Source of the DNA: Oscillospiraceae bacterium
Lineage (GTDB): Bacteria > Bacillota > Clostridia > Oscillospirales > Oscillospiraceae
Assembly: GCA_016302405.1 (NCBI GenBank)
Contig: JAEDNR010000022.1
Coordinates: 1-22,818, forward strand
Length of the DNA: 22,818 nucleotides
Direction of reading: 5' to 3'
Shown: piece by piece, positions 7,466 through 14,648 of the stretch
How the letters are laid out: the number at the start of each line of letters is the position of its first letter
Numbering within the stretch: position 1 is the stretch's first letter
The notes under the pieces: generated by a model
Database searches by the model: none
Told to the model about the DNA's origin: nothing
Seen by the model: only the letters and a program-made list of their open reading frames with translations
Position numbers and translations under genes: made by a program

Positions 7466-8311
7466 TTAATCCTTTACCGCGCCGGTAACCATGCCGTTAA
7501 TCAGGTACTTCGCCAGGAACAGGTAAAGAATGACGATGGGCACGGCAATAAAGATGGATCCGGCAGCAAAGCGGGAGAATTCCGTTTCACCCAGGCTCAT
7601 CAGTCCCACCGCCTCCGTCCAGGTATCTTTGGTTTTAAGAAGCAGCTTGGGCAGGATGTAATCACTCCAGGGCCAGGTAAAGGAAGTCAGCGCTGTATAG
7701 ACGATGATGGGCATGGACAGCGGCATATGGATCCTGCAGAACACCTGAAAGTTGGTAGCGCCATCCAGCCGGGCGGCTTCGTCAATAGAATTGGGAATGG
7801 AATCGAAGAAACCCTTTTGCACCATGTAGCCCAAAGGCGCGCCGGCGGTGTAAATGAGAATCAGACCCCAGTGATTGTTGATGAAGTTGAACTGGGTCAT
7901 CAGCAGATACACAGCGGTCATACCCATGAAGGATGGGAACATTCCCAACACCAGGGTGGTTTTCATCAATGCCCTGCGGCTTTTGAATCGGAACCGGGAC
8001 ATACAATAGGCTGTCAGAATAGTCAGAAATGTCCCCAGAATACAGCTCAAAGCGGCAATGAACAGGGAGTTTGTAAACCACCGGGGATAGTCGTACATGG
8101 CCGTATCGGTAAAGAGTTTTTTGAAGCTGGCCAGACTGTACGCGGACGGGAAGAAGCCCTCAAACGCGTAAATTGAACCGGACGCGGAAAAGGATGCCAG
8201 AATCAGCCACAGGCAGGGAAAAAAGAAAACAAACGCGACTATCAGCAAAAGGAAATAGGTAATGACGTAGTCGGCAGCCGTTCCCAACCGAAGGTGTTTC
8301 TTCTTTTTCAT
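7466..8311 (-). CDS. Carbohydrate ABC transporter permease, MalG type (orphan)
   Basis: This 281-residue inner-membrane permease is of the CUT1 sugar-uptake class. About six hydrophobic segments are visible, beginning YVITYFLLLIVAFVFFFPCLWLILASF. The cytoplasmic EAA loop that docks the ATPase is intact: IDEAARLDGATNFQVFCRIHMPLSMP-type sequence at about 177-202. The full length and close match to maltose/galactan-type MalG proteins suggest it is not degenerate. CUT1 systems need a second permease, a binding protein and an ATPase; none is in the window. The ATG at 8311 has AGGAGGGG seven bases upstream, and an upstream frame stops in an ATGA overlap (see 8308-8367). The substrate cannot be assigned. 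Confidence 0.9.
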   Translation of the reverse strand: MKKKKHLRLGTAADYVITYFLLLIVAFVFFFPCLWLILASFSASGSIYAFEGFFPSAYSLASFKKLFTDTAMYDYPRWFTNSLFIAALSCILGTFLTILTAYCMSRFRFKSRRALMKTTLVLGMFPSFMGMTAVYLLMTQFNFINNHWGLILIYTAGAPLGYMVQKGFFDSIPNSIDEAARLDGATNFQVFCRIHMPLSMPIIVYTALTSFTWPWSDYILPKLLLKTKDTWTEAVGLMSLGETEFSRFAAGSIFIAVPIVILYLFLAKYLINGMVTGAVKD

Positions 8312-8367
8312 CGATAAGTCCCCTCCTGTCTGTAGGCTGGCGAGAACACATACACCGCCAGTTCATA
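8308..8367 (-). pseudogene. Possible 3' remnant of the partner (MalF-type) permease gene
   Basis: Just upstream of the orphan permease a frame ends in the residues AVYVFSPAYRQEGTYR and stops at TGA overlapping the permease ATG as ATGA. CUT1 MalF proteins commonly end in a similar short tail (a charged Y-K/R-x-E-x-x-aromatic-R/Q end after the last membrane segment), and malF-malG pairs commonly overlap this way. Further upstream the resemblance is lost and the DNA becomes AT-rich promoter sequence of another gene. I infer that most of malF was deleted. The matching stretch is short, so this call is tentative. Confidence 0.35.
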
Positions 8368-8526
8368 CCGAGAAAACAGCCCCATTCTCCCAGAGCAAAA
8401 ATCCCATTTTCCGGAAAACAGGGTTATAAAAGACGAGAAAACCAAGGGAAAACATTCGAATCCGCACACTATTACATATGTGTTTTTTTGCATGGAATTG
8501 ACAGATTTTTTTGTGAAAAACGCCCT

Positions 8527-8555
8527 TTGAAATGTTTGCGGAAAAGCATTATAAT
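8527..8555 (+). promoter_or_regulatory. Promoter for small protein / MATE unit
   Basis: TTGAAA (8527-8532) and a perfect TATAAT (8550-8555) are 17 bases apart. Transcription would start near 8562, giving a leader of roughly 78 bases before the first gene. Confidence 0.75.
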
Positions 8556-8568
8556 AATCATGTAACGA

Positions 8569-8622
8569 GTGGCATATCTGCGTAAATCCAGTTGCGTAAA
8601 TATGCCGCCCGTTTATTTTTTT
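8569..8622 (+). promoter_or_regulatory. Leader hairpin with T-run (possible attenuator)
   Basis: Directly after the predicted transcription start, GGCATAT (8571-8577) pairs with ATATGCC (8600-8606), extendable to nine pairs. The loop holds TGCGTAAAT twice (8579-8587 and, overlapping the stem, 8593-8601). A T-rich run with one A follows (8612-8622). This is the form of a weak intrinsic terminator in the 5' leader. The same core, GCGTAAATCC, recurs in the loop of the terminator after the next gene (8900-8909). Confidence 0.45.
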
Positions 8623-8639
8623 GAAAGAGGGAAAAGAAA

Positions 8640-8879
8640 ATGAAACGTGTAAAGGCAGCCTGCATCTGCCAGACGCTCCGTTTTTCGCTGAAGGAAGAAG
8701 TAGATTATGCAAGCGCCATCAAACTGGTTCGGGAAGAAGTAGCACATTACAAAAGGAATCTGGACCGCACCGGCACTCAGTACAAAATTCTGGAAGAGAC
8801 TGAGCAGCCCGACGGCTCGATTCTGGTCAAGGTCATCAAGCAGTACAATTCCTGCCCCGTAGGGGACTATCTGAAATAA
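8640..8879 (+). CDS. Small protein of unknown function (79 aa)
   Basis: I do not recognise a named family. The protein begins MKRVKAACICQTLRFSLKEE and has no signal peptide or membrane segment. Its first third is basic with two cysteines in a CxC pattern (residues 8 and 10); the middle is helical and charged (about 20-45), and the end resembles a beta hairpin (YKILEETEQPDGSILVKVIKQY). A third cysteine sits near the C-terminus (NSCPVGDYL). The coding frame is supported by a strong promoter, an AGAGGG site before the ATG, and a terminator directly after the stop. The regular length and composition suggest a real, small cytoplasmic protein, perhaps nucleic-acid or metal binding; this is a guess from composition only. 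It precedes a MATE exporter. Confidence 0.75.
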   Translation: MKRVKAACICQTLRFSLKEEVDYASAIKLVREEVAHYKRNLDRTGTQYKILEETEQPDGSILVKVIKQYNSCPVGDYLK

Positions 8880-8884
8880 GTTAA

Positions 8885-8937
8885 AGCGTGTAGCCTATGG
8901 CGTAAATCCGGCATCCAAGGCTGCACGCTATTTTTTT
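8885..8937 (+). terminator. Intrinsic terminator between small gene and MATE gene
   Basis: AGCGTGTAGCC (8885-8895) pairs along 11 positions, one a G-U, with 8919-8929 and is followed by seven T (8931-8937). The MATE ribosome binding site begins within about ten bases of the T-run, and no separate promoter is evident, so the MATE gene seems to depend on readthrough or regulated antitermination here. Confidence 0.8.
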
Positions 8938-8958
8938 GCAAAGGAAAGGTGAAATCCA

Positions 8959-10365
8959 ATGAACAATTCCAATCAATTTCTGGGGACAGAGCGTATTGGT
9001 AAACTGATGAAGCAGTATGCCCTTCCCTGCGTTATTTCCCTTCTGGTCGGTGCCCTTTACAATATCGTTGACCAGATTTTCATTGCCAACGCCAGCTATC
9101 TTGGTTCCTACGGCAACGCGGCCAATACCGTGGTTTTTCCGCTGACGGTGGTTGCCCTTGCCATTGCGGTGATGATCGGCGACGGCTGCTGTGCTTTCGT
9201 CAGCATCAGTCTGGGTAAGCAGGACACTGCTACCGCGAAAACCAGTGTGGGCAGCTCCGTCATCATAACCGTTGTCAGCGGTCTTCTGCTTACCGCAGTT
9301 TATCTGATTTTCTCCGATCCGATTATTGCCATGTTCGGCGGCACGGTGAATCCGGAAACTTTTCACCACTCCCGTGAGTATTTCTTTTATATTACTCTGG
9401 GCATCCCCTTCTATATGTTCGGCCAGTCCATGAACCCGATTATCCGGGCGGATGGGAATCCCAGATTTGCCATGATCTCCACCCTGGCCGGTGCGGTAAT
9501 CAATATTATCCTTGACCCGATTTTCATTTTTGCCTTCCACTGGGGCATGATGGGTGCGGCAGTCGCAACTATTCTTGGGCAGGTCGTTACCGCAGTGCTG
9601 TCCATCTGGTATCTGATACACATGAAAAACATCAAGCCGGAAAAGGAAAATTACCGTCTGTCCCCTTCTGTTTGCCGCAGGACACTGGTTCTGGGAATTA
9701 CCAGCTTTTTGTCGCAAATCAGCCTGGTTGCGTCTATGGCCGCCATCAACAATATGCTTCGGAAATACGGCGCGATGGACGCTATCTTCGGACAGGAACA
9801 GTATGCCCAGATTCCCATGGCAGTTGTTGGCATCGTAATGAAATTCTTCCAGATCGTCATTTCCATTGTTGTCGGTATGGCGGCGGGCTGCATCCCCATT
9901 GTTGGATTCAATATTGGTGCCGGAAAGGCGAACCGCGTCAAGAAGCTTTTTACAAATCTGCTCGTTGCGGAAGTCTGCGTTGGCGCTGTCGCACTGATCC
10001 TGGTGGAGGGTTTCCCCCGGCAGCTTATCAACATCTTTGGTGCCGCAAACGAAAGCACCTACTACACGACGTTTGCTATTAAGGCGTTCCGGACTTACCT
10101 TTGCATGATGATTTTTGCCTGTGTAAACAAGGCCTGTTTTATTTTCCTGCAAGCCATGGGCAAAGCGGCCGCCTCCACAGCGCTGTCACTGATTCGTGAG
10201 ATTGTATTCGGCGTGGGATTCGCGCTGCTGCTTCCCCTGTTCTTCGCTCTGGACGGTGTACTGTATTCCATGCCGGTTTCGGACCTGTTAACCTTCGTTA
10301 TCGCGGTATTTCTGATTATCGGTACCTACAGGGAACTGAACAAGCAGAAAAAAAGCTCCTTATAA
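8959..10365 (+). CDS. MATE-family multidrug/metabolite exporter
   Basis: A 468-residue integral membrane protein with about 12 hydrophobic segments. The N-terminal half contains the MATE signature, PCVISLLVGALYNIVDQIFIA (about 25-45), and an early charged MKQYA. The two halves are pseudo-repeats, each of about six helices with a longer cytoplasmic link near residues 215-235 (HMKNIKPEKENYRLS). MATE proteins export cationic drugs or metabolites using sodium or proton gradients; the substrate is not deducible. The ATG follows AAAGGAAAGGTG. Its transcription appears to be through the terminator-like hairpin at 8885-8937, which suggests conditional expression. It converges on the beta-helix lipoprotein gene with a shared terminator between. 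Confidence 0.93.
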   Translation: MNNSNQFLGTERIGKLMKQYALPCVISLLVGALYNIVDQIFIANASYLGSYGNAANTVVFPLTVVALAIAVMIGDGCCAFVSISLGKQDTATAKTSVGSSVIITVVSGLLLTAVYLIFSDPIIAMFGGTVNPETFHHSREYFFYITLGIPFYMFGQSMNPIIRADGNPRFAMISTLAGAVINIILDPIFIFAFHWGMMGAAVATILGQVVTAVLSIWYLIHMKNIKPEKENYRLSPSVCRRTLVLGITSFLSQISLVASMAAINNMLRKYGAMDAIFGQEQYAQIPMAVVGIVMKFFQIVISIVVGMAAGCIPIVGFNIGAGKANRVKKLFTNLLVAEVCVGAVALILVEGFPRQLINIFGAANESTYYTTFAIKAFRTYLCMMIFACVNKACFIFLQAMGKAAASTALSLIREIVFGVGFALLLPLFFALDGVLYSMPVSDLLTFVIAVFLIIGTYRELNKQKKSSL

Positions 10366-10445
10366 AACTACCGCCATCCGCCATGGGTTACCCAGCGGTG
10401 AGCACCATTGGAAAAAGGCAGCGCTGACACACGGTATTTCCCATA

Positions 10446-10492
10446 AAAGCCGGGATCTCTGAGGTCATTATGGCCCCGGAGGTCCCGGCTTT
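10446..10492. terminator. Bidirectional terminator between MATE and lipoprotein genes
   Basis: AAAGCCGGGA (10446-10455) pairs perfectly with TCCCGGCTTT (10483-10492) around an inner imperfect stem. T-rich ends are short on both strands. The position between convergent genes supports use by both. Confidence 0.7.
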
Positions 10493-10495
10493 GCT

Positions 10496-12397
10496 TCATT
10501 TAGCGGTAAACGTTCCCGATTGTTCGCCGATGGTCAATGTGCAGCTTTCTCCCTGCCGTATATCCGGGGAGCTCAGGATCACAACCTGAAAGTCCTGTTC
10601 CGGCGTGCAGGACAGCAGAAGCGTGCCATCGCTTCCCGTCAGCGTGATTTTTGTGCCCGCTTTCTGCGTTCCGGCATTGACAGAGAGCACACCCTGGTTG
10701 CTGTCACTGAAGATCTGGGCCATGGTGGAGGCTCCTGTACCGATAAAGGTGCCTCCCGATATGACACCGGACAGATCGTAGTCCAAAACAGAGGTGTCCC
10801 CCTGAATGGGGCCGCATACCGTCACATCGCCGCCGGTAATCTCCAGGCTGCCGTTGACGTCAATCCCGTCGGCGGACGCCGTGATATGCACGGTTCCCCC
10901 GGAAATCACAATGCTGGGGGTATCCCCGGATTGGGTAAAGGTATCTGTCCGCCTGCCAAAACCGCTGCCATCCACACCGCCGGCAGCGTTGAGACCGTCA
11001 TCCGACGCTGTCAGCGTAAGATTGCCGCCGGAAATGCACACATGCTGGCCTTCGATTCCCTCGTAGCTTTCCGTAATGGTAAGCGAACCGGCAAGGACCG
11101 TAACGGTTCCATCCGCGTGGAGGCCGTCATCTCCCGACGCGATTTCCAGGATACCGCCCTGCACAGCCAGATCTCCACTGGAATGGAGCCCATCATCAGA
11201 AGTGTCCAAATGGAATATGCCGCCGTCAATGGTCAGGTCTGCCGCCTTGATCCCTTTTGTACTGACGGAATCGGGTTCCTCTGTTTCAGCAACCGAACCC
11301 AGCGAATTCATATTTCCCTGGGGCGGCTGCATTTGACCGGTACCGTTACTGCCATCCGGACTTCCGCCTTTTCTTCCGGACTGCCCGTCCGGAAAGCTCT
11401 GGGAGGAACCTGCTTGACGTGTGGCTCCGGAATCACCGTCAGCAGGTCTGTTTTTATTCATCCGGTCTCCGGGGAAGCCGGATGTATGCTGGGAGGCGTT
11501 CTCGCTGCCGCCGCCCGCTGTAATGGCGAAGGTACCCTCCAGGATCATACAGCTTCCGGAGGCGCTGATACCATCCCCATCGGCTGTTATCCGGTAGTCC
11601 CCACCCGTGATGCAAACGGTACCCTTTTCCGAATCCTCGCTGTTTTCGGCATGAATTCCGTCCTTTCCGGCAGTCAGGTCAAAGCTTCCGTCCGCTATGC
11701 TGACCTCGTCCTTTCCGCTCAGGCCATGGCTGGCCGCGTCAATGGCATAGGTACCCCCGGTAATCCGCAAAGAATCCTTGCTGACGATCCCATGCCCGCC
11801 GGGACTGGTGATTGTCAGACTGCCGGAGCCGTTCAGAGTCAGATCCTCCCGGGAAAAAATGACGGCATCCACATTGACCTCCCCATCCGCATCGAAGCTG
11901 CCGCCACCCGACAGTGTGTTTTCTGTCCCCTCTGCCAGGGTCACAAATACCTTGTCAGCCTGACGGACATAGACCGGCGCGAAGGACGCACTGTGAATAT
12001 TTACACCCTCCAGCACCAGCTGAATCTTATCGGTCTTATCCGCGTCCACGATAATGGAGCCATCCTCCAGTGTACCGCTGAGCACATAGGTTCCCGCTTC
12101 CCAAATCGTCGCGGTGGTTCCGGAAACCTCCACAGTGCTGCTGTCACAGACAATTTCGTTTCCATTCAGCACAATGGGAACGCTGTCTTTGGCGGAATAG
12201 GATGGGTCCAGATCCCGGTCGCTGAAAACCGTGATTTCCAGGGTTTCCTTATCTCCGGCTTCCTCCGCAACGGAAGTGAACACTGCTGCCGTTTCCCCAG
12301 CGGCCACGGGAGCAGCAGTCTTTTGTACCGCTTCCCCGCAGCCGCCCAGCGTTAAGACCCCACAGAGCAGCAGACTGATGATTGCTTGTTTTTTCAT
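10496..12397 (-). CDS. Beta-helix lipoprotein, carbohydrate-binding domain (Cthe_2159/DUF4353-like)
   Basis: The 633-residue protein starts with a lipoprotein signal (MKKQAIISLLLCGVLTLGGC, lipobox LGGC, Cys20), so it is anchored outside the membrane. Residues about 60-290 and 380-560 are stacked short repeats of the type G-x-[FLI]-x-[IL]-x-[AS]-x-x-D-G-[IL], characteristic of right-handed beta helices; DGIHAE, DGLHSS, DGLHAD and DGLNAA mark successive turns. Between them is a Gly/Ser/Pro/Asn/Gln linker (about 296-378). The closest family I know, Cthe_2159, binds acidic polysaccharide with calcium. The ATG at 12397 has GAGGAGG seven bases upstream and was chosen over a TTG five codons earlier that overlaps this site. 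The DUF4956 gene stops 11 bases upstream: one operon. No catalytic residues are apparent. Confidence 0.85.
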   Translation of the reverse strand: MKKQAIISLLLCGVLTLGGCGEAVQKTAAPVAAGETAAVFTSVAEEAGDKETLEITVFSDRDLDPSYSAKDSVPIVLNGNEIVCDSSTVEVSGTTATIWEAGTYVLSGTLEDGSIIVDADKTDKIQLVLEGVNIHSASFAPVYVRQADKVFVTLAEGTENTLSGGGSFDADGEVNVDAVIFSREDLTLNGSGSLTITSPGGHGIVSKDSLRITGGTYAIDAASHGLSGKDEVSIADGSFDLTAGKDGIHAENSEDSEKGTVCITGGDYRITADGDGISASGSCMILEGTFAITAGGGSENASQHTSGFPGDRMNKNRPADGDSGATRQAGSSQSFPDGQSGRKGGSPDGSNGTGQMQPPQGNMNSLGSVAETEEPDSVSTKGIKAADLTIDGGIFHLDTSDDGLHSSGDLAVQGGILEIASGDDGLHADGTVTVLAGSLTITESYEGIEGQHVCISGGNLTLTASDDGLNAAGGVDGSGFGRRTDTFTQSGDTPSIVISGGTVHITASADGIDVNGSLEITGGDVTVCGPIQGDTSVLDYDLSGVISGGTFIGTGASTMAQIFSDSNQGVLSVNAGTQKAGTKITLTGSDGTLLLSCTPEQDFQVVILSSPDIRQGESCTLTIGEQSGTFTAK

Positions 12398-12408
12398 AAC
12401 TGTCCTCC

Positions 12409-13104
12409 TCAAAGTTCCGCAGGTGCGTTTTCCTGGCAGGAAAGCATAATCTCCAGATTGCCGTTCCGGCAGCGGAGCTGGTCAATGAGTTCCTTCTCGC
12501 TGACATTCTCCCGGAGGGTCAGGTCATAGGTCAGCCGGAAAAGGCTTCCCATATTGGTGGTCTTTACCCGGGTCAGGGTGTATTCGGAGGCAAATGTATT
12601 CAGGATCTCGTCGAATACCCCGCTGTAATCCAGATTTTCCGGGATCATGACAGAAAGTGTACGGTACCGCAGGGCCTTTTTCCCTTCACCAAAAAGGAAT
12701 TTGTTAAACACTATATTCATTGCCGCCATAATGACCGCAAACAGCAAGGCAAGGGCCAGATACCCCATGCCGGAAATCAGTCCCGCACCCATGGCAAGAA
12801 ACAGCATGGTAATTTCCCTGCCCGTTCCCGGCGCGGAACGGAACCGCACCAGGCTAAAGGCGCCCGCAACCGCCACGCCGGCGCCCACACTGCCATTGAC
12901 CATCATAATGACTACACATACTACGGTGGGCAGCAATGCCAGTGTGGCGAGGAAGCTTCTTGTATACCGTCCCTGATACCGGCACCCAAGGGAAAGGATC
13001 AGTCCGATCACCAGTGCGCAGCCAACGCACAGTAAAAAAGAGCCAACGGAAATCACATCGGAGATGTCTGTATGAAATATTCCCTGAAAGAAAAAGTCAA
13101 GCAT
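12409..13104 (-). CDS. DUF4956 membrane protein
   Basis: A 231-residue protein with four to five N-terminal membrane segments (about 18-40, 50-70, 73-90, 97-118 and 118-134) and a soluble C-terminal domain of about 85 residues. The hallmark is AGAFSLVRFRSAPGTGREI (about 80-98), a conserved cytoplasmic loop of DUF4956. The tail pattern of alternating strands and helices resembles an ACT-like fold; that is inference. The function is unknown. In many Firmicutes and other bacteria this family sits next to VTC-domain proteins, as here. Its ATG lies inside the end of the VTC gene (8-base overlap) with GGAGG seven bases upstream, so the two proteins are translationally coupled and probably act together at the membrane. 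Confidence 0.88.
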   Translation of the reverse strand: MLDFFFQGIFHTDISDVISVGSFLLCVGCALVIGLILSLGCRYQGRYTRSFLATLALLPTVVCVVIMMVNGSVGAGVAVAGAFSLVRFRSAPGTGREITMLFLAMGAGLISGMGYLALALLFAVIMAAMNIVFNKFLFGEGKKALRYRTLSVMIPENLDYSGVFDEILNTFASEYTLTRVKTTNMGSLFRLTYDLTLRENVSEKELIDQLRCRNGNLEIMLSCQENAPAEL

Positions 13105-13816
13105 ATTGCCGTCCTCCCTGTAAATATGGATAAATCATTTTCTCATAGGCCGTTCCGTACTTGGAATAGGAAGCCTTCCGGATGCCCTGCTCTGAAAGAA
13201 CTGCCGCCATCCACAGCGGGATCCCGGCGGAGCATTTTATCTCCATCAGCGTCTGCCCCTGTCCCAGCAGCGGCACACCCCATACACCGGCGCACAGGGA
13301 AATGTTTCTCTGACGGCAGAGGATGGATTCGTCAAAGGTAACCCGAAAATCCGAGCTATCCCCAGCATAATAGGCTTCCCGCTCATAGCTGAGAAACGCC
13401 GCCGGATTCAGAGCGCCATAAAAGCAGCGGAAATACTCGATTTCCCGGATGATCTGCTCCTGGCGCAGACAAGGCGTTCCGCCGCAGATCCAGTCCATGG
13501 CCTCCCGCTCCGGCAGGGCGACCCGGCGCTTATAGACTACGCCGTCCCATTTCTTTTTCAGCTCCACAAATACCGGGCTGGATGGGCCGGCCTGTTCATA
13601 GCTGCGGATCCGCAGCTTTTCTTTATAGGCGGGGCGTTCCAGGGATTGCCGTACCAAGCGGTAGCTGGGGGTATCGCAATAGATATTCCGTATGGTGGTC
13701 CGCCCGTATTCGTCCAGCTTCATGTAGGGTTCCATGGCTTCCAGAACCCTTTTCTTTTGGACAGGTGTCAGTAAGTATTTCAGCTCATACCGTCTGAAAA
13801 CAGATTGATAGGACAT
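13097..13816 (-). CDS. VTC-domain protein (polyphosphate polymerase-like tunnel enzyme)
   Basis: The 239-residue protein matches the VTC catalytic domain of the triphosphate tunnel family: RRYELKY (8-14), NIYCDTPSY (44-52), KEKLRIRSY (65-73), FVELKKKWDGVVYKRR (83-98), an inner Arg at 158 (DFRVTFDE), MEIKC (191-195) and SYSKYGTAYEKM (216-227). In yeast Vtc4 the matching basic and acidic residues line a tunnel that polymerises ATP gamma-phosphate into polyphosphate. All key charged positions appear retained, so it is probably active, but bacterial members are little characterised and the product may differ. There is no SPX domain or membrane segment, so it likely works at the membrane through DUF4956. 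The ATG at 13816 follows AAGGAGG. It is first gene of the operon. Confidence 0.87.
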   Translation of the reverse strand: MSYQSVFRRYELKYLLTPVQKKRVLEAMEPYMKLDEYGRTTIRNIYCDTPSYRLVRQSLERPAYKEKLRIRSYEQAGPSSPVFVELKKKWDGVVYKRRVALPEREAMDWICGGTPCLRQEQIIREIEYFRCFYGALNPAAFLSYEREAYYAGDSSDFRVTFDESILCRQRNISLCAGVWGVPLLGQGQTLMEIKCSAGIPLWMAAVLSEQGIRKASYSKYGTAYEKMIYPYLQGGRQYA

Positions 13817-13866
13817 CGCGGTTCCTCCTTTGCTGAGGGCAGTATAACATCCCTACCATAACGGAA

Positions 13867-13937
13867 CCTTAAATACACAAAAAGTTCAAATTCCCATCCT
13901 TTACTTCCCCCAAAGTTTAAGGTATAGTTAAAGTGAA
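13867..13937. promoter_or_regulatory. Shared divergent control region with inverted repeat
   Basis: Between the VTC operon (left) and the response regulator (right), CCTTAAA (13867-13873) and its exact complement TTTAAGG (13916-13922) form an inverted pair. AAAGTTCAA (13881-13889) and AAAGTTTAA (13912-13920) are a direct pair 31 bases apart. A rightward promoter is TTTACT (13900-13905), 17 bases, TATAGT (13923-13928). On the leftward side a TATACT-like box lies near 13845-13850 with no good -35, which would suit an activator-dependent promoter. Binding by the adjacent OmpR-type regulator is inferred. Confidence 0.5.
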
Positions 13938-13976
13938 GCCTGTAAGCTATTGGCAAACCCACAGGAGGACCGGACT

Positions 13977-14648
13977 ATGAAACTACTGTTTGCCGAAGAT
14001 GAACGCTCCCTGTCCAAGGCGGTTGTCCATATTCTGGAGAAAAACTGCTACAATGTCGATGCGGTGTATGACGGAGAAAGTGCCCTTGAATATCTGGAAA
14101 ATGGGGACTACGATGGCGTGATCCTGGATATTATGATGCCGAAGCTGGACGGTATCTGCGTACTGAAAGCATTGCGCAGCCGGGGAAACCCCGTCCCCGT
14201 CCTGATGCTCACTGCCAAAGCGGAAATTGACGATAAGGTTCTGGGGCTGGATCTTGGGGCCAATGACTACCTGACAAAACCCTTTGACACCAAGGAGCTG
14301 CTGGCACGGATCCGTGCTATGACCCGGGGCCGTCAGGCTGTGGATTCCTGCCTGACGGTGGGAAAGGTATCCTTAAACCGGGCAAGCTTTGAACTAAGCT
14401 CCCCGGCAGGGAACTTCCGCCTTGCCAATAAAGAATATCAGATCATGGAACTGCTGATGGCAAATCCCAGGCAGCTCATACCCACGGAGCGGTTTCTGGA
14501 AAAAATCTGGGGCTTTGATTCCAACGCGGAAGCCAACGTTGTCTGGGTCTATATCTCCTATCTGCGCAGGAAGCTCACCGCGCTGAAAGCCGATGTTTCC
14601 ATAAAAGCAGTGCGAAACGCAGGGTATCTGCTGGAGGAAACCCCATGA
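13977..14648 (+). CDS. OmpR/PhoB-family response regulator
   Basis: The 223-residue protein has a receiver domain (1-120) with acidic E7-D8, phospho-acceptor Asp51 in ILDIMMPKLDG, Thr79 and Lys101 in LTKPFD, then a C-terminal winged helix (about 130-220) with the VVWVYISYLRRKL recognition region and the RNAGYLLE hairpin typical of OmpR-type regulators. It should bind DNA as a dimer after phosphorylation. The ATG at 13977 with AGGAGG before it is preferred over an upstream in-frame TTG. It overlaps the histidine kinase by four bases (ATGA), giving coupled translation, and is divergent from the VTC-DUF4956-lipoprotein operon, its most likely target. Confidence 0.95.
   Translation: MKLLFAEDERSLSKAVVHILEKNCYNVDAVYDGESALEYLENGDYDGVILDIMMPKLDGICVLKALRSRGNPVPVLMLTAKAEIDDKVLGLDLGANDYLTKPFDTKELLARIRAMTRGRQAVDSCLTVGKVSLNRASFELSSPAGNFRLANKEYQIMELLMANPRQLIPTERFLEKIWGFDSNAEANVVWVYISYLRRKLTALKADVSIKAVRNAGYLLEETP

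Noticed and set aside
8468..8510. Possible hairpin plus T-run near CACACTATTACATATGTG
   Set aside because: The stem is only four to five base pairs, too weak to call a terminator.
8308..8712. A 134-codon minus-strand frame upstream of the sugar permease
   Set aside because: It overlaps the start of the small plus-strand gene and its promoter, and most of it has no protein-like pattern; only its last 16-20 residues look like a relic.
10520..12355. A 611-codon open frame on the plus strand opposite the lipoprotein gene
   Set aside because: The minus-strand frame has a lipoprotein signal, regular beta-helix repeats and a ribosome binding site; the plus-strand frame is compositionally odd and matches nothing.
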